6,741 bases of DNA, taken from NCBI GenBank assembly GCA_036519575.1, contig DATDKZ010000243.1, positions 1 through 6,741 of the forward strand, in the 5' to 3' direction. This DNA comes from AC-69 sp036519575. Lineage in GTDB: Bacteria > Actinomycetota > UBA4738 > HRBIN12. How positions within the stretch are numbered: position 1 is the stretch's first letter; the number at the start of each line of letters is the position of its first letter. The notes under the pieces were generated by a model, which did no database searches, was not told the DNA's origin, and saw nothing but the letters and a program-made list of their open reading frames with translations. This document shows positions 5,789 to 6,741 of this stretch, in pieces. Both the position numbers and the translations under genes were made by a program.

Positions 5789-5828
5789 CTCGCGGGGTCA
5801 CCCCTCATCTCGCGGGGTCACTCCTCCT
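5789..5828. repeat. Tandem 20-bp direct repeat in the osmC / Asp-box gene divergent promoter region
   Basis: Two adjacent copies start at 5789 and 5809 and agree at 18 of 20 positions; the shared core is CTCGCGGGGTCAC. The 20-bp period puts both copies on nearly the same face of the helix. Copy 1 contains a near-palindrome, GGGGTCACCCC. The location between divergent genes suggests paired regulator sites, though a replication-slippage duplication is possible. Confidence 0.5.
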
Positions 5829-5835
5829 TAGGGTA

Positions 5836-5858
5836 GGCTTCGGGTTCTCCCCGAAGCC
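5836..5858 (+). promoter_or_regulatory. Perfect 9-bp stem-loop in the probable leader of the Asp-box gene
   Basis: GGCTTCGGG (5836-5844) pairs perfectly with CCCGAAGCC (5850-5858) across the loop TTCTC. It ends 31 bases before the ATG at 5890, ahead of its ribosome site. No T-run follows on either strand, so it is not a standard terminator. It may stabilise or regulate the leader mRNA, or be a protein-binding dyad. Confidence 0.4.
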
Positions 5859-5889
5859 CTGGGAGGCAGTCGAAGAAGAGGGGGTCGAC

Positions 5890-6741
5890 ATGGCCAGGGC
5901 GCTTCGCTCCTTGTTCGCGTTCACTTTCATCCCGGCGGCCATCGGCCTGTCCGCGGCGGCACCCGGGTCGGCGGCCTCCGCGCCCCGATGGGTGGTCCAT
6001 GTCACATCGTTCTCCGGAGGCATCTCGAATGGGGTCCGAGCCCGCCTGGCGGCGGTCGACGCCGAGGGCGGCTCGACTCTCGCGCTCCGGCCCACCGGCA
6101 CGGCGGCGACGGAGCTGGCGACGGCCATCGACCTCCAGAACGTCCAGATGAACTCGGACTGCGACCCGCCCCTCCCTCAGAACGAGACCTCCGTTGCCTT
6201 CAACGTGACCGATCCCATGAACGCGGTGGCCGCGGCCAACGACTTCTGCGGCGACGGCTACTGGATGGGGTTCACCACCGACGGCGGGCAGACCTGGGGG
6301 AGCATCTTCAAGGACCCCAAGACGTCGAACGGAGAGCGGTGCTTCGGGAGCGACCCCTCGGTCATCTACAGCCGCCGGGACGCCGCGTTCTACGTCTCCA
6401 CACTCTGCTTCTTCAGCACGAGCCCCATCTCCGAGGTCCAGGTGTGGAAGTCGGTTGACGGTGGTGCCACCTGGACCGCATCGACGAGCGCCTCGCTCGT
6501 CATCACGAACCGGGCTACGGACGGCTCGATCGACGGCTCTGTTTTCTACGACAAGGAGCTCATGGCCGTCGACAACAACCCGGCCAGCCCGCACTACGGC
6601 CGGATCTACGTGACCTTCATCAAGTTCCACATGCCGGGCGGTAACGCGCGGGTCGACACTTGCCCCGTGCAGCTCGCCTTCACTGACAACATCCCGACCG
6701 CGGATCCGCGTACCGCGACCTGGAGCCACACCGCGGTCGTG
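5890..6741 (+). CDS. Secreted Asp-box (BNR/sialidase-fold) protein, 3' end beyond window
   Basis: This is an exported protein of probable six-bladed beta-propeller fold, of which 284 residues are visible. Residues 1-30 form a signal peptide (basic start, hydrophobic core, then a run of Ala and Ser). Two Asp-box motifs (S/T-x-D-x-G-x-T-W) are clear: TTDGGQTW at 129-136 and SVDGGATW at 188-195, each on a blade hairpin. Cysteines at 91, 120, 151, 173 and 258 suggest extracellular disulfides. The start is ATG at 5890, with AGAGGGGG about five bases upstream. Asp-boxes occur in sialidases but also in many non-enzymatic propellers. The catalytic Arg triad and Asp/Tyr/Glu of true sialidases cannot be confirmed from this portion, so I do not call it a sialidase. 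It shares secretion and a likely propeller fold, but no obvious sequence similarity, with the 670-residue protein at 831-2843. Confidence 0.87.
   Translation, partial: MARALRSLFAFTFIPAAIGLSAAAPGSAASAPRWVVHVTSFSGGISNGVRARLAAVDAEGGSTLALRPTGTAATELATAIDLQNVQMNSDCDPPLPQNETSVAFNVTDPMNAVAAANDFCGDGYWMGFTTDGGQTWGSIFKDPKTSNGERCFGSDPSVIYSRRDAAFYVSTLCFFSTSPISEVQVWKSVDGGATWTASTSASLVITNRATDGSIDGSVFYDKELMAVDNNPASPHYGRIYVTFIKFHMPGGNARVDTCPVQLAFTDNIPTADPRTATWSHTAVV

Noticed and set aside
5818..6729. A 303-codon minus-strand open frame opposite the Asp-box protein
   Set aside because: The plus strand carries a signal peptide and two Asp-box motifs; the minus frame is Arg/Gly/Val-rich without motifs.

Overview
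The window is GC-rich bacterial DNA with dense genes on both strands. An intact pup gene (prokaryotic ubiquitin-like protein) points to Actinomycetota, or less likely another pupylating lineage. The strong G/C bias at third codon positions and the several GTG/ATG starts preceded by purine-rich ribosome sites fit this. No rRNA, tRNA, CRISPR array, insertion sequence or phage gene was found.

Layout from left to right. A trypsin-like HtrA/S1C serine protease on the minus strand runs off the left edge (1-664). Next is a 670-residue secreted protein of no family I can name, probably a beta-propeller (831-2843, minus). A 272-base stretch follows (2844-3115), holding three back-to-back small stem-loops and a GC-rich hairpin, and then a 99-base degenerate mini-ORF (3116-3214). 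Two secreted copper proteins form a minus-strand pair: a 123-residue cupredoxin (4489-4860) and, 40 bases downstream, a 400-residue protein with two amicyanin-like cupredoxin domains (3246-4448). Divergent from that pair, on the plus strand, is pup (5002-5205). It converges on an OsmC-family peroxidase (5291-5713, minus). Divergent from osmC is a secreted Asp-box (sialidase-fold) protein that runs off the right edge (5890-6741, plus).

Four of the seven clear genes have signal peptides, and three of these are cell-surface or extracellular proteins with redox or propeller folds. The cytoplasmic genes (OsmC, Pup and perhaps the protease) belong to oxidative-stress and protein-quality-control functions. 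The only convincing transcription unit is the cupredoxin pair, which probably handles copper or carries electrons outside the membrane. I see no clear multi-gene defence or novel effector system. The best leads are the two-domain cupredoxin with enlarged loops, an apparent collapsed paralogue just downstream of it, an isolated pup gene encoding a ligation-ready C-terminal Glu, a structured leader before the 670-residue gene, and direct-repeat operator candidates in both divergent promoter regions.
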